Positions 16,363-26,764 of a stretch of 64,000 nt of DNA are shown piece by piece; within the stretch, counting starts at the first letter, position 1; every line of letters begins with the position of its first letter. Below the pieces are notes generated by a model. It searched no databases, was not told the origin of the DNA, and saw nothing but the letters and a program-made list of their open reading frames with translations. Both the position numbers and the translations under genes were made by a program. This DNA comes from Kangiella sp. (GTDB lineage: Bacteria > Pseudomonadota > Gammaproteobacteria > Enterobacterales > Kangiellaceae), in the NCBI RefSeq assembly GCF_014762745.1, contig NZ_JABURJ010000104.1, positions 1 through 64,000 of the forward strand, written 5' to 3'.

Positions 16363-17721
16363 ATGAACATTCAACGGCATTTTTTATTATTGTTTTTGTT
16401 GGTGGGGGTTCCTGCTTTTGCCCAGGAAAAAGTTGCCCAAGAACAATTTACTCAAATACAGCTTGCTGAAAGCAAGTCCAATACCTTGACTTTGGAGTCG
16501 GCAATTGCGAAGGCGATTGCCTCCGACCCCTGGTTAAAAGGCAGTCACTCCCGGGAGGAAGCACTGACCAATGAATCCATTTCCGCCTCAACCCTGCCTG
16601 ATCCCAAGGTCAGTCTGATGGCGGCTAACTTCCCGACCGATAGTTTCGATATTAATCAGGAGCCTATGACACAGCTGACTGTGGGTGTTAGTCAGATGTT
16701 TCCACGCGGAGATAGTCTGGCGTTAACGAGCCGCCAGAAGCAGGAGTTGGCGGCCCAGGAACCTTTACTCAGACAGGACCGTCAGGACAAAGTGACAGTG
16801 ACAGTTACTCAGTTATGGCTGGACGCATACCGGGCGCAGGAAAGTATCCGTTTGATTGAACAGGATCGCTCACTGTTTGAACATCTGGTGGATGCCACCA
16901 AAGCTAGCTATTCCTCCGCACTGGGCCGCGCCCGCCAGCAGGATATTATCCGGGCACAACTGGAGCTCACTAGGCTGGATGATCGCTTGACCGTGTTGCG
17001 ACAACAACTGGAATCTGCCCAGCAGAGCCTCTCCGAGTGGATTGGTGGGCAGGCCAGTCTGCCGTTGACTCAGACCTTATCCAGTAAATTGGGTGAGGAG
17101 CCGAGCTTAGACATGGGTCAAACGCACAATGATCGCTGGCTCTATGAACAGATCAATCGGCATCCCCTGTTATTGGCTTTTGACCGGCGTATCGAGGCCA
17201 TGCAGACCAGGGTTGAATTGGCCAAGCAAAAGTACAAGCCCGAGTGGGGGATCACCGCCCAGTACGGCTATCGGGATGATGACCCCATGGGCCGTGACCG
17301 CGCCGATTTGTTCTCGGTTGGCGTCACATTTGATCTGCCGATTTTTACAGGCAATCGGCAAGATAAGGACGTCGGTGCAGCTACCTCCCGAGTCGAGGAA
17401 GTGCGGACGGACAAGTTACTGATGGCGCGAAAACTGATGGCGCAACTGGACACAATACTCGTGCAAATACAGCGCCTGAATGAGCGCCGCGCACTCTACG
17501 ATCAGCAGCTACTGCCGCAAATGGCGGAACAGGCTGAAGCCTCCCTGACTGCCTATAACAACGACGATGGTGACTTTGCTGAAGCGGTGCGAGCCCGCAT
17601 TGCCGAGCTAAACGCCAAAATCGATTTCCTGACCATCAATGTCGACCGACTCAAAGCCATTGCTGAATTGAACTATCTCTTGCCGCAAAGCAGTCCCCTG
17701 CAACAAACGGCAACCGACTGA
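16363..17721 (+). CDS. cusC: TolC-family outer-membrane channel of the Cu/Ag pump
   Basis: A 452-residue protein with a signal peptide (VPAFAQ cleavage) and the tandem outer-membrane efflux protein repeats (ASDPWLKGSHSREEA at the first helix; HPLLLAFDRRIEAMQTRVEL at the start of the second half; FDLPIFTGNRQDKDV). It forms the outer-membrane exit duct for the adaptor and pump downstream. It is 12 bases from the adaptor gene. Assignment to CusC rests on the CusA-type partner rather than on its own residues. Confidence 0.88.
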   Translation: MNIQRHFLLLFLLVGVPAFAQEKVAQEQFTQIQLAESKSNTLTLESAIAKAIASDPWLKGSHSREEALTNESISASTLPDPKVSLMAANFPTDSFDINQEPMTQLTVGVSQMFPRGDSLALTSRQKQELAAQEPLLRQDRQDKVTVTVTQLWLDAYRAQESIRLIEQDRSLFEHLVDATKASYSSALGRARQQDIIRAQLELTRLDDRLTVLRQQLESAQQSLSEWIGGQASLPLTQTLSSKLGEEPSLDMGQTHNDRWLYEQINRHPLLLAFDRRIEAMQTRVELAKQKYKPEWGITAQYGYRDDDPMGRDRADLFSVGVTFDLPIFTGNRQDKDVGAATSRVEEVRTDKLLMARKLMAQLDTILVQIQRLNERRALYDQQLLPQMAEQAEASLTAYNNDDGDFAEAVRARIAELNAKIDFLTINVDRLKAIAELNYLLPQSSPLQQTATD

Positions 17722-17733
17722 AGGAATGACCCC

Positions 17734-19476
17734 ATGAAGATTCAATTGAATAAATCATTTTTCATTACCGTTGCGTTGCTGATTGCGACAGCAATCATTG
17801 CTTATTACTCAGCGTCCTGGAGTAGGACGGTGGCGGGAGATGCTGGTGATGTCACTGCCAAAAATGAACCACTATACTGGGTCGCGCCGATGGACCCTAA
17901 TTACAAGCGTGATAAACCAGGTAAATCCCCCATGGGGATGGACCTGATTCCGGTGTACGAAGAAGCTGGCGGTGATCAAGAGATTGGCACCGTCTCCATT
18001 TCGCCGGATGTGGTCAATAACCTTGGCGTACGCACGGCACCCGTTACCCGCGGCCAGATGGACGTGTCGGTCAATACCGTGGGTTATGTGCAGTACGACG
18101 AAGATCGTTTGATAGATATTCACCCACGGGTGGAGGGTTGGATCGAAAAACTCTACGTCAAAGCCTCTGGTGATCCAGTGCAGCAGGGGGCGCCTCTCTA
18201 TGCGCTTTACTCACCGACCCTGGTTAATGCGCAGGAGGAATTACTCTTGGCACTAAAGCGCAATAACGCCACGCTGATTGAAGCCGCTAAGGAGCGTCTT
18301 GCATCCCTGCAGGTGCCGGAATCAGAAATCAACCGACTGACAAAATCCGGCAAGGTGAGCCAGACCATCACCATCACAGCACCGCAATCGGGCGTGCTGG
18401 ACAACCTCATGGCGCGCGAAGGCATGTTTGTAAAACCCGGCATGGAAATCATGGCGATCGGTCAGTTGGAGCATATCTGGGTGATTGGTGAAGTCTTTGA
18501 GCGACAAGCTTCCCTGGTGCAGATGGGTGATCGAGTGCATATGCAGTTGGGTTATTTACCGGGGCGTGAGTGGCAGGGCCAGGTCGACTATGTCTACCCG
18601 AGCCTTAACACCACGACTCGCACGGCTCAGGTAAGAGTGCATTTTGACAATCCCGACGGCTTTCTGAAACCGGGTATGTTTGCGCAGATGCGCATTGATG
18701 CGGAGCCCATGGATAACACCATGTTAATTCCGCGGGAGGCTTTGATTCGTACCGGTAGTCAATCCCGTGTTGTGCTGGCCAAGGGTGAAGGCCGATTTAA
18801 ATCCGTTGCTGTGCGGGTTGGGCATATCACTGATGATCACGCGGAAATCCTGTCGGGGCTTGATGAGGGCGACCGCATTGTGACGTCAGCACAATTTCTG
18901 ATTGATTCCGAGTCCAGCAAAACCTCGGACTTTCGGCGCATGGATCATGGTTCGGATGATAAGGCTGAGACTGCGGCACCCACATCGGTCTGGGTCGGCG
19001 CACGTATTAAAAGCCTGATGGCCGAGCACCGGATGCTGACGCTGGCGCATGATGCCATCGATGACTGGCAATGGCCCGCCATGACCATGGATTTTACCGC
19101 TGCGAACGAGGTAGATCTCGAAGGGCTTGAGCCAGGCATGACGCTGCACGTTGAGATTACAAGAGAAGACGACAACAACTACGTGATCAGTCAAATCCAT
19201 CGACCCGATGCGGTTACTGATGACATGCCGATGGCCGATGGTGATCCCTCTATTAGCTCCGATGATTTGGAAATGGATCACGGTCAACATCAATCCATGA
19301 ACCATGAGGACATGAACCATGAGGACATGAACCATGAGGACATGAACCATGAGGACATGAACCATGAGGACATGAACCATGAGGACATGAACCATGAGGA
19401 CATGAACCATGAGGACATGAACCACGGCTCGATGAATATGGAACACAGTCAGCATACCCGGGAGGGCAAGTCATGA
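17734..19476 (+). CDS. cusB: CusB-like adaptor with C-terminal CusF domain and MNHED repeat
   Basis: A 580-residue protein, much longer than CusB (~400). Order: membrane anchor; heavy-metal-binding YHS-like segment ([28 protein letters not shown]); barrel-sandwich and hairpin (~120-260); beta-barrel and membrane-proximal domains to ~415. Then a CusF-type domain (~430-490) with [10 protein letters not shown], the Trp/Met/Met copper site. The last ~60 residues are Met/His-rich, including eight perfect MNHED units plus a degenerate MNHGS. The fused CusF may deliver Cu(I)/Ag(I) directly to the adaptor. Its end overlaps cusA by four bases. Confidence 0.92.
   Translation: MKIQLNKSFFITVALLIATAIIAYYSASWSRTVAGDAGDVTAKNEPLYWVAPMDPNYKRDKPGKSPMGMDLIPVYEEAGGDQEIGTVSISPDVVNNLGVRTAPVTRGQMDVSVNTVGYVQYDEDRLIDIHPRVEGWIEKLYVKASGDPVQQGAPLYALYSPTLVNAQEELLLALKRNNATLIEAAKERLASLQVPESEINRLTKSGKVSQTITITAPQSGVLDNLMAREGMFVKPGMEIMAIGQLEHIWVIGEVFERQASLVQMGDRVHMQLGYLPGREWQGQVDYVYPSLNTTTRTAQVRVHFDNPDGFLKPGMFAQMRIDAEPMDNTMLIPREALIRTGSQSRVVLAKGEGRFKSVAVRVGHITDDHAEILSGLDEGDRIVTSAQFLIDSESSKTSDFRRMDHGSDDKAETAAPTSVWVGARIKSLMAEHRMLTLAHDAIDDWQWPAMTMDFTAANEVDLEGLEPGMTLHVEITREDDNNYVISQIHRPDAVTDDMPMADGDPSISSDDLEMDHGQHQSMNHEDMNHEDMNHEDMNHEDMNHEDMNHEDMNHEDMNHEDMNHGSMNMEHSQHTREGKS
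19297..19416 (+). repeat. Eight tandem copies of a 15-bp unit (encodes MNHED)
   Basis: Eight identical copies of ATGAACCATGAGGAC in a row, followed by one diverged unit at 19417-19431. Each codes for Met-Asn-His-Glu-Asp in the adaptor tail. Identical copies at the nucleotide level point to recent expansion by slippage or unequal recombination, so the copy number should vary between strains. Confidence 0.98.
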
Positions 19477-22400
19477 TTGAGGGCATCATTCGCTGGTCCG
19501 TCCAGAATCGTTTTTTTGTATTGCTGGCTACTCTGATCCTGGTGGGAGCCGGTGCTTGGTCACTTAAAAATACACCAGTTGACGCTATACCCGATCTCTC
19601 GGATGTGCAGGTGATTATCAAAACCAGCTACCCCGGGCAGGCGCCACAGGTTGTGGAAGATCAGGTCACTTATCCGTTAACCACGGCCATGCTCTCGGTA
19701 CCGGGTGCGGTCACCGTGCGTGGTTATTCCTTCTTCGGTGACTCCTATGTTTACGTCATTTTTGATGAGGATACCGACGCCTATTGGGCGCGCTCGCGGG
19801 TGCTGGAATACCTGTCGCAAGTTGCGCCCACCTTGCCAGCCAACGCCCGGCCACAACTGGGGCCAGATGCTACGGGTGTTGGTTGGGTTTACCTGTACGC
19901 GCTGGTAGATCGCACTGGTAAACACGACATCAGCCAGTTACGAAGCCTTCAGGACTGGTTCCTGAAATACGAGCTACAAACCGTACCCGGTGTGTCGGAA
20001 GTATCTGCTCTGGGTGGCATGGTGAAGCAGTACCAAGTCAAGGTACACCCAGACAAGTTGCGTGCCTTTAACATCCCCTTGTCGCATATCCAGATGTCGA
20101 TCCAACGCGGTAATCAGGAAGTGGGCGCCTCGGTAGTGGAAATGGCAGAGGCTGAATACATGGTGCGAGCCTCCGGGTATATCCAGGGGCGCAAGGACCT
20201 GGCCAATATTCCACTGGGTCTTGATGTGAAGGGTACGCCGCTACTGCTAAAAGATGTGGCCGATATCGACGTAGGTCCGCAGATGCGTCGGGGAATCGCC
20301 GAACTAAATGGAGAAGGCGAAACCGTCGGCGGAATCGTGGTGATGCGCTTTGGTGAAAATGCCCAGAAAACCATTGATGGTGTTAAAGCCAAACTGGAAA
20401 CCCTTAAGTCGGGTCTTCCCGAAGGTGTGGAAATCGTTACGGTTTATGATCGTTCCGGTCTTATTGAACGCGCCGTCGACAACTTATGGCATAAGCTGTT
20501 GGAGGAGTTCATCGTCGTTGCGCTGGTGTGTATGGTGTTCTTGTTCCATATTCGCTCCAGTCTAGTGGCCATTGTCAGTCTACCCGTAGGGATTCTCACG
20601 GCCTTTATCGTGATGCACCTGCAAGGGCTGAACGCCAATATTATGTCTCTAGGCGGTATTGCCATCGCCATCGGAGCCATGATCGACGGGGCGATAGTGA
20701 TGATTGAAAACATGCACAAGCACATGGAACGTACGCCAATAACCAAGGAAAATCGCTGGCAAGTGGTGGCGGAGTCTGCCTCTGAAGTGGGGCCTGCGCT
20801 GTTTTTCAGCCTGCTGATTATCACCGTGAGTTTCGTGCCGGTGTTTACTCTGGAGGCGCAAGAGGGACGGATGTTTTCTCCTCTGGCCTTCACCAAGACA
20901 TATGCCATGGCGGCCAGTGCCGCGTTGTCGGTAACCCTGGTGCCGGTTCTAATGGGTTATTTTATTCGTGGCAAGGTCTTGTCTGAGCATAAAAACCCAC
21001 TAAATCGGGCATTGATTGCCGTCTATATGCCCGCGCTGAAATCTGTGCTTAACCGGCCAAAAACCACTTTGGCATTAGCTTTAGTGGTGATGGTTATCGG
21101 ATTCTGGCCGGTGAGTAAAATTGGCAGCGAATTTATTCCGCCGCTTGATGAGGGCGACCTGATGTATATGCCGACGACATATCCAGGACTATCCATCGGT
21201 AAAGCGCGTGAGATTCTGCAACAAACGGACAAGCTGATTGCCACTGTGCCGGAAGTGAAAAGCGTGTTCGGCAAAATCGGTCGGGCAGAAACGGCAACCG
21301 ATCCGGCACCACTGACCATGATCGAGACCTTTATTCAGCTCAAACCTAGGGATGAATGGCGCGAAGGTATGACCACCGACTCGCTTAAAAAGGAGCTTGA
21401 TGCGTTAGTAAAATTCCCAGGCCTGACTAACGCCTGGGTGATGCCTATCAAAACTCGTATCGATATGTTGGCTACAGGCATAAAAACCCCTGTGGGAATA
21501 AAAGTGGCCGGACCTGACCTCAAGGAAATTGAAAAGATCGGCAAGCGCTTGGAGCAAGTCCTGAAAGACGTGCCGGGCACGGCATCTGTTTATTCTGAAC
21601 GGGTGGCTGGTGGGCGCTATATCAAGGTGGATATTCAGCGGGAAAAAGCCGCGCGCTACGGGTTGAATATTGCTGATGTACAACAGGTGGTTGCTACAGC
21701 CATCGGCGGCATGAATATCACCCAAACCATTGAAGGCCTGGAACGCTACCCGGTGAATCTGCGTTACCCACAGGATTTCCGTAATTCCCCAGAGCAACTG
21801 GCACTGCTTCCGATCGTGACAAACAACGGCCAACGTATTGCCCTTGCGGACGTGGCGAACGTCTATGTGGAGGACGGTCCACCCGCCATCAAGAGTGAAA
21901 ATGCCCGCCTAAACGGCTGGACATTTGTCGATATCGATGGGGTGGATATTGGTAGTTACGTCAAAGAGGCCATGAATGTGGTGGCCGATCAGGTGGAGCT
22001 ACCGGCAGGTTATTCGCTGAACTGGTCCGGGCAGTATGAGTACATGCTGCGAGCCAAAGAGAAACTGACCTATGTGGTGCCGCTGACGCTGGCCATCATT
22101 ATCGTATTGCTCTATTTTAACTTCCGCAGTTTTGCTGAGGTTGCGATCATCATGGGGACCTTGCCCCTGGCGATGGTGGGGTCTATCTGGCTGATGTACC
22201 TGCTCGGATACAACTTCTCAGTCGCAGTAGGAGTGGGCTTTATTGCGCTGGCCGGTGTCGCGGTGGAAATTGGTGTTATCATGCTGGTGTATCTCAACCA
22301 GGCTTATCGTCATATGCTGGAGGAGTGTGCGCAAAAGGGCATGGAACCTCGCCTAGAAAACCTGTACAACGCGGTATTACACGGTGCTGGTTTGCGGGTG

Positions 22401-22583
22401 CGTCCGGTGATGATGACAGCTGCCGCCATTATCGTCGGGTTGTTGCCGATTATGTATGGTGCAGGAACTGGCTCGGAAGTGATGAGTCGTATTGCTGCGC
22501 CCATGGTCGGCGGGATGTTGAGCTCGGTCATTCTGACTTTACTAGTGCTGCCAGCCGTTTACCTTCTTTGGAGAAAGCGCTAA
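19473..22583 (+). CDS. cusA: Cu(I)/Ag(I) efflux RND pump, CusA-like
   Basis: A 1036-residue pump of full length with twelve membrane helices. Helix 4 carries [14 protein letters not shown] (D405), the Cu/Ag-type signature. Three methionines match the CusA metal site by context and spacing: M566 ([10 protein letters not shown]), M616 ([10 protein letters not shown]) and M665 ([11 protein letters not shown]). The spacings of 50 and 49 residues equal those of M573/M623/M672 in E. coli CusA. It exports monovalent copper or silver with the CusB/C partners upstream. The start overlaps the adaptor stop, so the two are translationally coupled. Confidence 0.95.
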   Translation: MIEGIIRWSVQNRFFVLLATLILVGAGAWSLKNTPVDAIPDLSDVQVIIKTSYPGQAPQVVEDQVTYPLTTAMLSVPGAVTVRGYSFFGDSYVYVIFDEDTDAYWARSRVLEYLSQVAPTLPANARPQLGPDATGVGWVYLYALVDRTGKHDISQLRSLQDWFLKYELQTVPGVSEVSALGGMVKQYQVKVHPDKLRAFNIPLSHIQMSIQRGNQEVGASVVEMAEAEYMVRASGYIQGRKDLANIPLGLDVKGTPLLLKDVADIDVGPQMRRGIAELNGEGETVGGIVVMRFGENAQKTIDGVKAKLETLKSGLPEGVEIVTVYDRSGLIERAVDNLWHKLLEEFIVVALVCMVFLFHIRSSLVAIVSLPVGILTAFIVMHLQGLNANIMSLGGIAIAIGAMIDGAIVMIENMHKHMERTPITKENRWQVVAESASEVGPALFFSLLIITVSFVPVFTLEAQEGRMFSPLAFTKTYAMAASAALSVTLVPVLMGYFIRGKVLSEHKNPLNRALIAVYMPALKSVLNRPKTTLALALVVMVIGFWPVSKIGSEFIPPLDEGDLMYMPTTYPGLSIGKAREILQQTDKLIATVPEVKSVFGKIGRAETATDPAPLTMIETFIQLKPRDEWREGMTTDSLKKELDALVKFPGLTNAWVMPIKTRIDMLATGIKTPVGIKVAGPDLKEIEKIGKRLEQVLKDVPGTASVYSERVAGGRYIKVDIQREKAARYGLNIADVQQVVATAIGGMNITQTIEGLERYPVNLRYPQDFRNSPEQLALLPIVTNNGQRIALADVANVYVEDGPPAIKSENARLNGWTFVDIDGVDIGSYVKEAMNVVADQVELPAGYSLNWSGQYEYMLRAKEKLTYVVPLTLAIIIVLLYFNFRSFAEVAIIMGTLPLAMVGSIWLMYLLGYNFSVAVGVGFIALAGVAVEIGVIMLVYLNQAYRHMLEECAQKGMEPRLENLYNAVLHGAGLRVRPVMMTAAAIIVGLLPIMYGAGTGSEVMSRIAAPMVGGMLSSVILTLLVLPAVYLLWRKR

Positions 22584-22612
22584 TAAAGGTGTCTAGCCAG
22601 ATTTCAATCGAG

Positions 22613-22626
22613 TTGATCCGGATCAA
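22613..22626. promoter_or_regulatory. Perfect FNR/ANR box
   Basis: TTGATCCGGATCAA matches TTGAT-N4-ATCAA at every fixed position. It lies 30 bases after cusA and ~265 bases before merR. No -10 at the expected spacing is evident to me, so it may be an auxiliary or remote site. Confidence 0.5.
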
Positions 22627-22634
22627 ATAGCCCT

Positions 22635-22664
22635 CCCCAACATTGCAGCTATGTAATGTTGGGG
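22635..22664 (+). terminator. Probable terminator hairpin after cusA
   Basis: Ten-base perfect arms CCCCAACATT and AATGTTGGGG around ten bases. The tail (TCATCTAAGTG) has no T run, so it is an intrinsic terminator only by position and stem strength. Confidence 0.5.
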
Positions 22665-22733
22665 TCATCTAAGTGTCAGTCTCTTCTCATTAACATAGCT
22701 AATAGATGGCATGAATCCGCACGCTAAAAATGC

Positions 22734-22764
22734 TTGACCTGTGTTCATGACACAGGTGTATAAC
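22734..22764 (+). promoter_or_regulatory. MerR-type promoter with 19-bp spacer and dyad operator
   Basis: TTGACC (22734-22739) and TATAAC (22759-22764) are separated by 19 bases, the over-long spacing that MerR activators correct by untwisting DNA. The spacer carries perfect arms ACCTGTGT and ACACAGGT around five bases, the expected operator position. It reads toward the merR gene 127 bases downstream. Confidence 0.8.
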
Positions 22765-22778
22765 CTCCTTTAGTGCGC

Positions 22779-22815
22779 GGTTATAAACCCAAGTGTATCA
22801 CCTGGGTTTATAACC
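22779..22815. promoter_or_regulatory. 13-bp-arm inverted repeat in the merR leader
   Basis: Perfect arms GGTTATAAACCCA and TGGGTTTATAACC around 11 bases. It lies between the MerR-type promoter and the FNR-type promoter. With no T run it is an unlikely terminator. It could be a second operator or an RNA hairpin in the leader. Confidence 0.6.
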
Positions 22816-22820
22816 GGTGA

Positions 22821-22862
22821 TTGACTCAGATCAAGGTCCTGATCCCGGCGGAAGCTTAGGAT
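22821..22862 (+). promoter_or_regulatory. FNR/ANR class-II-type promoter in front of merR
   Basis: TTGACTCAGATCAA (22821-22834, one mismatch to TTGAT-N4-ATCAA) is followed after exactly 22 bases by TAGGAT (22857-22862). That spacing puts the box at about -41.5, the standard for FNR-activated promoters. It suggests low-oxygen activation of merR and the genes behind it. Confidence 0.6.
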
Positions 22863-22890
22863 GGCATGACTGGATCAAGAGGAGGGTGGC

Positions 22891-23301
22891 ATGAAAGTCA
22901 TCGAGGTCGCTAGATTGTTGGGGATTACGCCTGATACTGTACGGTTTTATACCCGGATCAAGGTTCTGAATCCGACCAAAAGCAGGGCCAATGGTTATCG
23001 GGAATACAGCGATAACGATGTTAAGCGTTTGCGGTTTGTGTTAAGCGCCCGGCAGTTGGGATTTTCGGTCGAGGATATTCAGGAAATTCTCAGCCATGCG
23101 GACAAGAAAAAAACACCTTGCCCGACTGTGCGCCGCCTGATTGACCAGCGCCTGCATGAAACCGAAGAGAGGTTTGCTGAAACTTTGAAACTAAAGGAGC
23201 GGATGCAACGCGCTGTGTTGGAGTGGAATCAGAAGCCTGACAAGGCACCTACGGGTCATATGCTTTGCCATTTAATTGAAGAATTCTCTGTGGAGGAATG
23301 A
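22891..23301 (+). CDS. MerR-family metal-responsive regulator
   Basis: A 136-residue protein: N-terminal HTH (VIEVARLLGITPDTVRFYTR), the usual NGYREYSDNDVKRLRFVLSA stretch, a long dimerisation helix and a metal-site region with cysteines in TPCPTVRRL (about residue 75) and MLCHLIEE (about residue 126). This arrangement resembles the ZntR/CadR/PbrR side of the family more than CueR, whose tail is shorter. A strong AAGAGGAGG ribosome site precedes it. It should activate from the 19-bp-spacer promoter upstream. Its own stop overlaps the next gene region, so regulator and copper genes are likely co-transcribed. Confidence 0.92.
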   Translation: MKVIEVARLLGITPDTVRFYTRIKVLNPTKSRANGYREYSDNDVKRLRFVLSARQLGFSVEDIQEILSHADKKKTPCPTVRRLIDQRLHETEERFAETLKLKERMQRAVLEWNQKPDKAPTGHMLCHLIEEFSVEE

Positions 23302-23303
23302 AT

Positions 23304-23624
23304 ATGAATACACACCAAACGTCGAACGGAAATCAACAACAACGTGGTTGTTGCTGCGCAGGAAAGTCATCGGTTTCATCTACGGTGTCTGACGCCAACA
23401 ATGTCCGGGAACCATCACAACCACTTCATAGGTTGCAGGTTCAGGGTGCCACCTGTGGAGGTTGCGTGAAAAGTATCGAACAGATTTTGAAATCCGTTTC
23501 CGGGGTTAGTGAGGCATCCATGGATCTGGCAACAGGTATTGCTTCAGTCGTTGGCATAGTTGAGGCGGATCAGCTTGTTGTAGCATTGAAACGCGGGGGC
23601 TTTCCCGCAGTAGTCATCCGTTAA
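23304..23624 (+). CDS. Small protein with heavy-metal-associated (HMA) domain
   Basis: A 106-residue protein. The N-terminus has a Cys cluster (GCCCAGKSS), and residues ~40-106 are a CopZ-like HMA domain with the metal-binding GATCGGCVKSIEQ motif (CxxC). It is probably a cytoplasmic Cu(I) chaperone that feeds the ATPase 28 bases downstream. The ATG at 23304 is preferred because GGAGG lies seven bases before it. An ATG at 23298 overlaps the merR stop but is too close to the ribosome site. Confidence 0.85.
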   Translation: MNTHQTSNGNQQQRGCCCAGKSSVSSTVSDANNVREPSQPLHRLQVQGATCGGCVKSIEQILKSVSGVSEASMDLATGIASVVGIVEADQLVVALKRGGFPAVVIR

Positions 23625-23652
23625 CTGTCATTGAACAAATCAGGAGTCAAGT

Positions 23653-25989
23653 ATGAGTTCAATCAATACAGAGTCGGGCAGCTCCTCTTGCCATGAAGGT
23701 AGGACCGCAACTCCCCCTCATGATCATCATGCACATCATCACGATCAAGCTGGTAACGCTGGTCTACACGAACTCATCATTGAGGGGGCAGGCTGCGCCA
23801 GTTGCGTTGGAAAAATAGAGTCAGCGTTAAAGGCGGTGCCCGGTGTTGAAAATGCAGAGATGAATTTCGCCCAGCGCACTGTGAGTGTGACGGGCAACGC
23901 CGAAGCAGCTGATCTGGTAAAGGCGGTGGAAAAAGCAGGTTACAACGCGAAGCTCGCGGCCGCAGAAAGCGAGGATGATGCGCTGGCTGAAAAAGAAAAG
24001 GCGGATCAGGCTTATTACAAGCGCCTGATGAAAGAAACTTGGATCGCCCTTTCCCTGGGTGTGCCGTTAATGGCCTATGCGCTGATTACCGGGGAGGTTA
24101 ATGTTAATACCACAACCGAGCGAATCGCTTGGCTGATCGTTGGCATACTGACCTTTGGCGTTTTGTACTTCTCAGGCAAACATTTTTTTGTCGGCGCCTG
24201 GAAATCCTTCTTGAATCACTCCGCCAATATGGACACCTTGATTGCGCTGGGTACCGGCACGGCTTGGTTGTATTCCATGGTGGTGATATTTTTCCCCGCC
24301 GCCGTTCCCGAGCAGGCCCGTCATGTTTATTTTGAGGCGACCGCTATCATTATCGGCCTTATCGATCTGGGTTTGGCATTGGAATTAAAAGCTCGCGGTC
24401 GGACATCGGAGGCCATTAAGAGACTGATTGGTCTACAGGCGAAATCAGCTAGAGTGATTCGCGATGATAAGGAACTGGATATCGCCATTGAACAGGTGCT
24501 GATGGACGACGTGGTACGTGTACGTCCCGGTGAAAAAATCCCTGTCGATGGTGACGTCATTGAAGGTCATACCGCCATTGACGAGTCTATGTTAACCGGT
24601 GAGCCAATGCCCGTAGAAAAAGCCGTTGGCGATAGTGTTGCGGCAGGCACCATCAATAAAACCGGCTCCATTCTGTTCAAGGCCACCCGTGTCGGTAAAG
24701 ACACCGCATTGGCGCAAATTATCAATATGGTCAAACGCGCGCAGAACTCCAAACCACCTATCGGTCGTTTGGCTGATGTAATTTCCGCATATTTTGTTCC
24801 TGTGGTGATGATTATAGCTGTTATCAGTGCCTTGGTTTGGCTCAACTTTGGCCCCGCTCCCGCCGTGGCGTTTGCCATCGTGTCGGCCACCACGGTACTG
24901 ATTATCGCCTGCCCATGTGCTTTGGGTCTGGCGACGCCCATGTCGGTCATGGTAGGTGTGGGCAAAGCCGCCGAGGCGGGTGTGCTGATTCGTAATGGCG
25001 AAGCCCTGCAAACTGCATCAAAGATATCGGCAATGATTCTAGATAAGACCGGCACCATCACCCTGGGTGCCCCTAAGGTTACCGACATTGTAGTCGCGGG
25101 AGAGCAGGATGAAGACACCATACTGAAATTGGCGGCAACGCTGGAATCTGGCTCCGAACATCCGCTGGCACTGGCAATTGTCGAGTCTGCCCAGGAAAAA
25201 GATATCGAAACAGGGAAGGTCTCTAATTTCAATGCCATCGCCGGCCACGGCGTACAGGCGGAAGTGGATGGCAAAAATTTGTTGTTCGGCAATGAAAAAC
25301 TGATGCGGGAGCGTAATATTGGACTCGGCGGTTTTGTCGAAAAGGCTCAAACCCTGGCGTCCGAGGCGAAAACACCGATCTATTTCGCCGTGGATAACCA
25401 ACTTTCAGCGATTATCGCGGTGGCTGACCCCATCAAGGAAGACTCCATTGCCGCTATCAAGCGGTTGCAACACAACGGCATCCGCGTCGTCATGTTGACC
25501 GGAGATAACCGCGCCACTGCAAAAGCGGTTGCAGAAAAGGTCGGTATTAAGGAGTTTTTCGCCGAGGTATTACCGGAAGAAAAATCAAAAAAAGTTCAGG
25601 AGCTGCAAATGGAAGGCGAAGTGGTCGGCATGACGGGCGACGGTATTAACGATGCACCGGCGCTGGCAATTGCCAATGTGGGTTTTGCCATCGGCACAGG
25701 CACCGATGTCGCCATTGAGAGCGCTGATATTACCCTGATGCGCGGGTCACTGCATGGACTCGCTGATGCCATTGCCGTGAGCAAGGCAACACTGCGTAAC
25801 ATCAAACAGAATCTGTTCGGAGCGTTTATTTATAACGTGGCGGGTATTCCTGTGGCCGCGGGTGTTCTTTATCCCTTGCTTGGTATGCTTATGAATCCAG
25901 TGATTGCCGGTGCCGCAATGGCATTCTCTTCGCTTACGGTCGTGACCAATGCCAATCGACTACGCTTTTTCAAGGCACAGGAACACTAA
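23653..25989 (+). CDS. copA: Cu(I)-exporting P1B-type ATPase, CopA
   Basis: A 778-residue inner-membrane ATPase. It has a His-rich start ([10 protein letters not shown]), an HMA domain with GCASC (C48, C51), eight membrane helices, the actuator TGE loop ([10 protein letters not shown]), CPC in helix 6 (C420-P-C422, the P1B-1 copper signature), the phosphorylation site DKTG (D464), the HP nucleotide-site motif (H503) and TGDGINDAP. It pumps cytoplasmic Cu(I) or Ag(I) to the periplasm. A CAGGAGTC ribosome site supports the ATG. It is the functional core of the operon. Confidence 0.96.
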   Translation: MSSINTESGSSSCHEGRTATPPHDHHAHHHDQAGNAGLHELIIEGAGCASCVGKIESALKAVPGVENAEMNFAQRTVSVTGNAEAADLVKAVEKAGYNAKLAAAESEDDALAEKEKADQAYYKRLMKETWIALSLGVPLMAYALITGEVNVNTTTERIAWLIVGILTFGVLYFSGKHFFVGAWKSFLNHSANMDTLIALGTGTAWLYSMVVIFFPAAVPEQARHVYFEATAIIIGLIDLGLALELKARGRTSEAIKRLIGLQAKSARVIRDDKELDIAIEQVLMDDVVRVRPGEKIPVDGDVIEGHTAIDESMLTGEPMPVEKAVGDSVAAGTINKTGSILFKATRVGKDTALAQIINMVKRAQNSKPPIGRLADVISAYFVPVVMIIAVISALVWLNFGPAPAVAFAIVSATTVLIIACPCALGLATPMSVMVGVGKAAEAGVLIRNGEALQTASKISAMILDKTGTITLGAPKVTDIVVAGEQDEDTILKLAATLESGSEHPLALAIVESAQEKDIETGKVSNFNAIAGHGVQAEVDGKNLLFGNEKLMRERNIGLGGFVEKAQTLASEAKTPIYFAVDNQLSAIIAVADPIKEDSIAAIKRLQHNGIRVVMLTGDNRATAKAVAEKVGIKEFFAEVLPEEKSKKVQELQMEGEVVGMTGDGINDAPALAIANVGFAIGTGTDVAIESADITLMRGSLHGLADAIAVSKATLRNIKQNLFGAFIYNVAGIPVAAGVLYPLLGMLMNPVIAGAAMAFSSLTVVTNANRLRFFKAQEH

Positions 25990-26026
25990 TGGCAATTCCA
26001 ACAGCAACCCGTTTGGGAGAGTAGAT

Positions 26027-26380
26027 ATGTTAATAATTAATATTGTAGGTGTTGTTTTAATCGCACTCATCGTATGGTGGTTTTGGTTATACAAACCCAA
26101 AGAGGCAGCGTTGGGTGAAAATGATCTGGTGATTACGGTGGAAAATGGCACCTATTCGCCCTCTCGAATTAAAGTACCCGCAGGGGAGTCGGTTGAGCTT
26201 AAATTCATACGTAAAGATGAATCACCCTGCTCCGAAACATTGCTGATTCCCGCACTGCAAATCAGCGACACTTTACCGCTCAACAAACTGAAATCCATCC
26301 AGTTGCCAGCATTGAAGTCGGGCGAGTATGCCTTTCATTGCCAGATGCAGATGTATCGCGGTCAGATCACAGTGAATTAG
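26027..26380 (+). CDS. Membrane-anchored cupredoxin-like protein
   Basis: A 117-residue protein: one N-terminal membrane helix (residues ~3-22), then a cupredoxin-like beta-domain (LVITVENGTYSPSRIKVPAG ... SGEYAFHCQMQMYRG). Candidate copper ligands are the Cys in ESPCSE and the His, Cys and Met in FHCQMQM. It likely takes Cu from the ATPase on the periplasmic side. The ATG at 26027 has GGGAGAG before it and is preferred over an upstream in-frame ATG that would overlap the end of copA. Confidence 0.82.
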   Translation: MLIINIVGVVLIALIVWWFWLYKPKEAALGENDLVITVENGTYSPSRIKVPAGESVELKFIRKDESPCSETLLIPALQISDTLPLNKLKSIQLPALKSGEYAFHCQMQMYRGQITVN

Positions 26381-26417
26381 GGAATAGCGCCACAACAAGA
26401 CAACCGTCGGAGGCAAT

Positions 26418-26756
26418 ATGAAGATCCAAAAAGTAACCGCCATTTTTGACGAATTTCGATTGAAAGACGTAGAAGATGCGCTGATCAAACACGGCGTTAG
26501 AGGCTTTACCCTGCACCCGGTGCGTGGTCGCGGTCGATTCTTCGACAGCTTTAACGAGAATCACTTGATTAAGCACATTCAAATGGAGGTTTACGCCAGG
26601 TCAGAGCAGGCCAATGACATCGCGCAAGTGGTTGTAGAGGCGGCACACGTCAACGCTGATAGCGAAGGGCTGGTTTGCATTGTTCCGGTGAATGACTTGT
26701 TCTGGATTCATGATAAGTGCAGTGCGACAGACGGCGACTTTAAATTTCATCAGTGA
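26418..26756 (+). CDS. PII-like (GlnB-family) signalling protein
   Basis: A 112-residue protein of GlnB length with the ferredoxin-like core (KIQKVTAIFDEFRLKDVEDALI, GVRGFTLHPVRGRGR). It has a T-loop region that lacks the usual uridylylation Tyr51 context (here FFDSFNENHLIKHIQ), and a final strand and tail (GLVCIVPVNDLFWIHDKC). The tail has Cys and His (HDKC, FKFHQ). It is not a nitrogen PII, since no amtB or glnA is nearby. Such PII-like proteins beside metal pumps are thought to bind metal or nucleotides and gate the transporter. GGAGGC supports the start. Confidence 0.82.
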   Translation: MKIQKVTAIFDEFRLKDVEDALIKHGVRGFTLHPVRGRGRFFDSFNENHLIKHIQMEVYARSEQANDIAQVVVEAAHVNADSEGLVCIVPVNDLFWIHDKCSATDGDFKFHQ

Positions 26757-26764
26757 GGTGTGAC

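Noticed and set aside
19297..19416. Tandem repeat considered as a CRISPR array
   Set aside because: The units are directly adjacent without spacers, lie within a coding gene and are in frame.
18886..19455. Long open minus-strand frame opposite the cusB tail, with a repeated MVHVL peptide
   Set aside because: It is an artefact of the 15-bp tandem repeat, which leaves several frames open; no ribosome site, and codon use follows the plus-strand gene.
24567..25292. Long open minus-strand frame opposite copA
   Set aside because: It is the shadow of a strongly conserved ATPase gene, with no ribosome site or family match.
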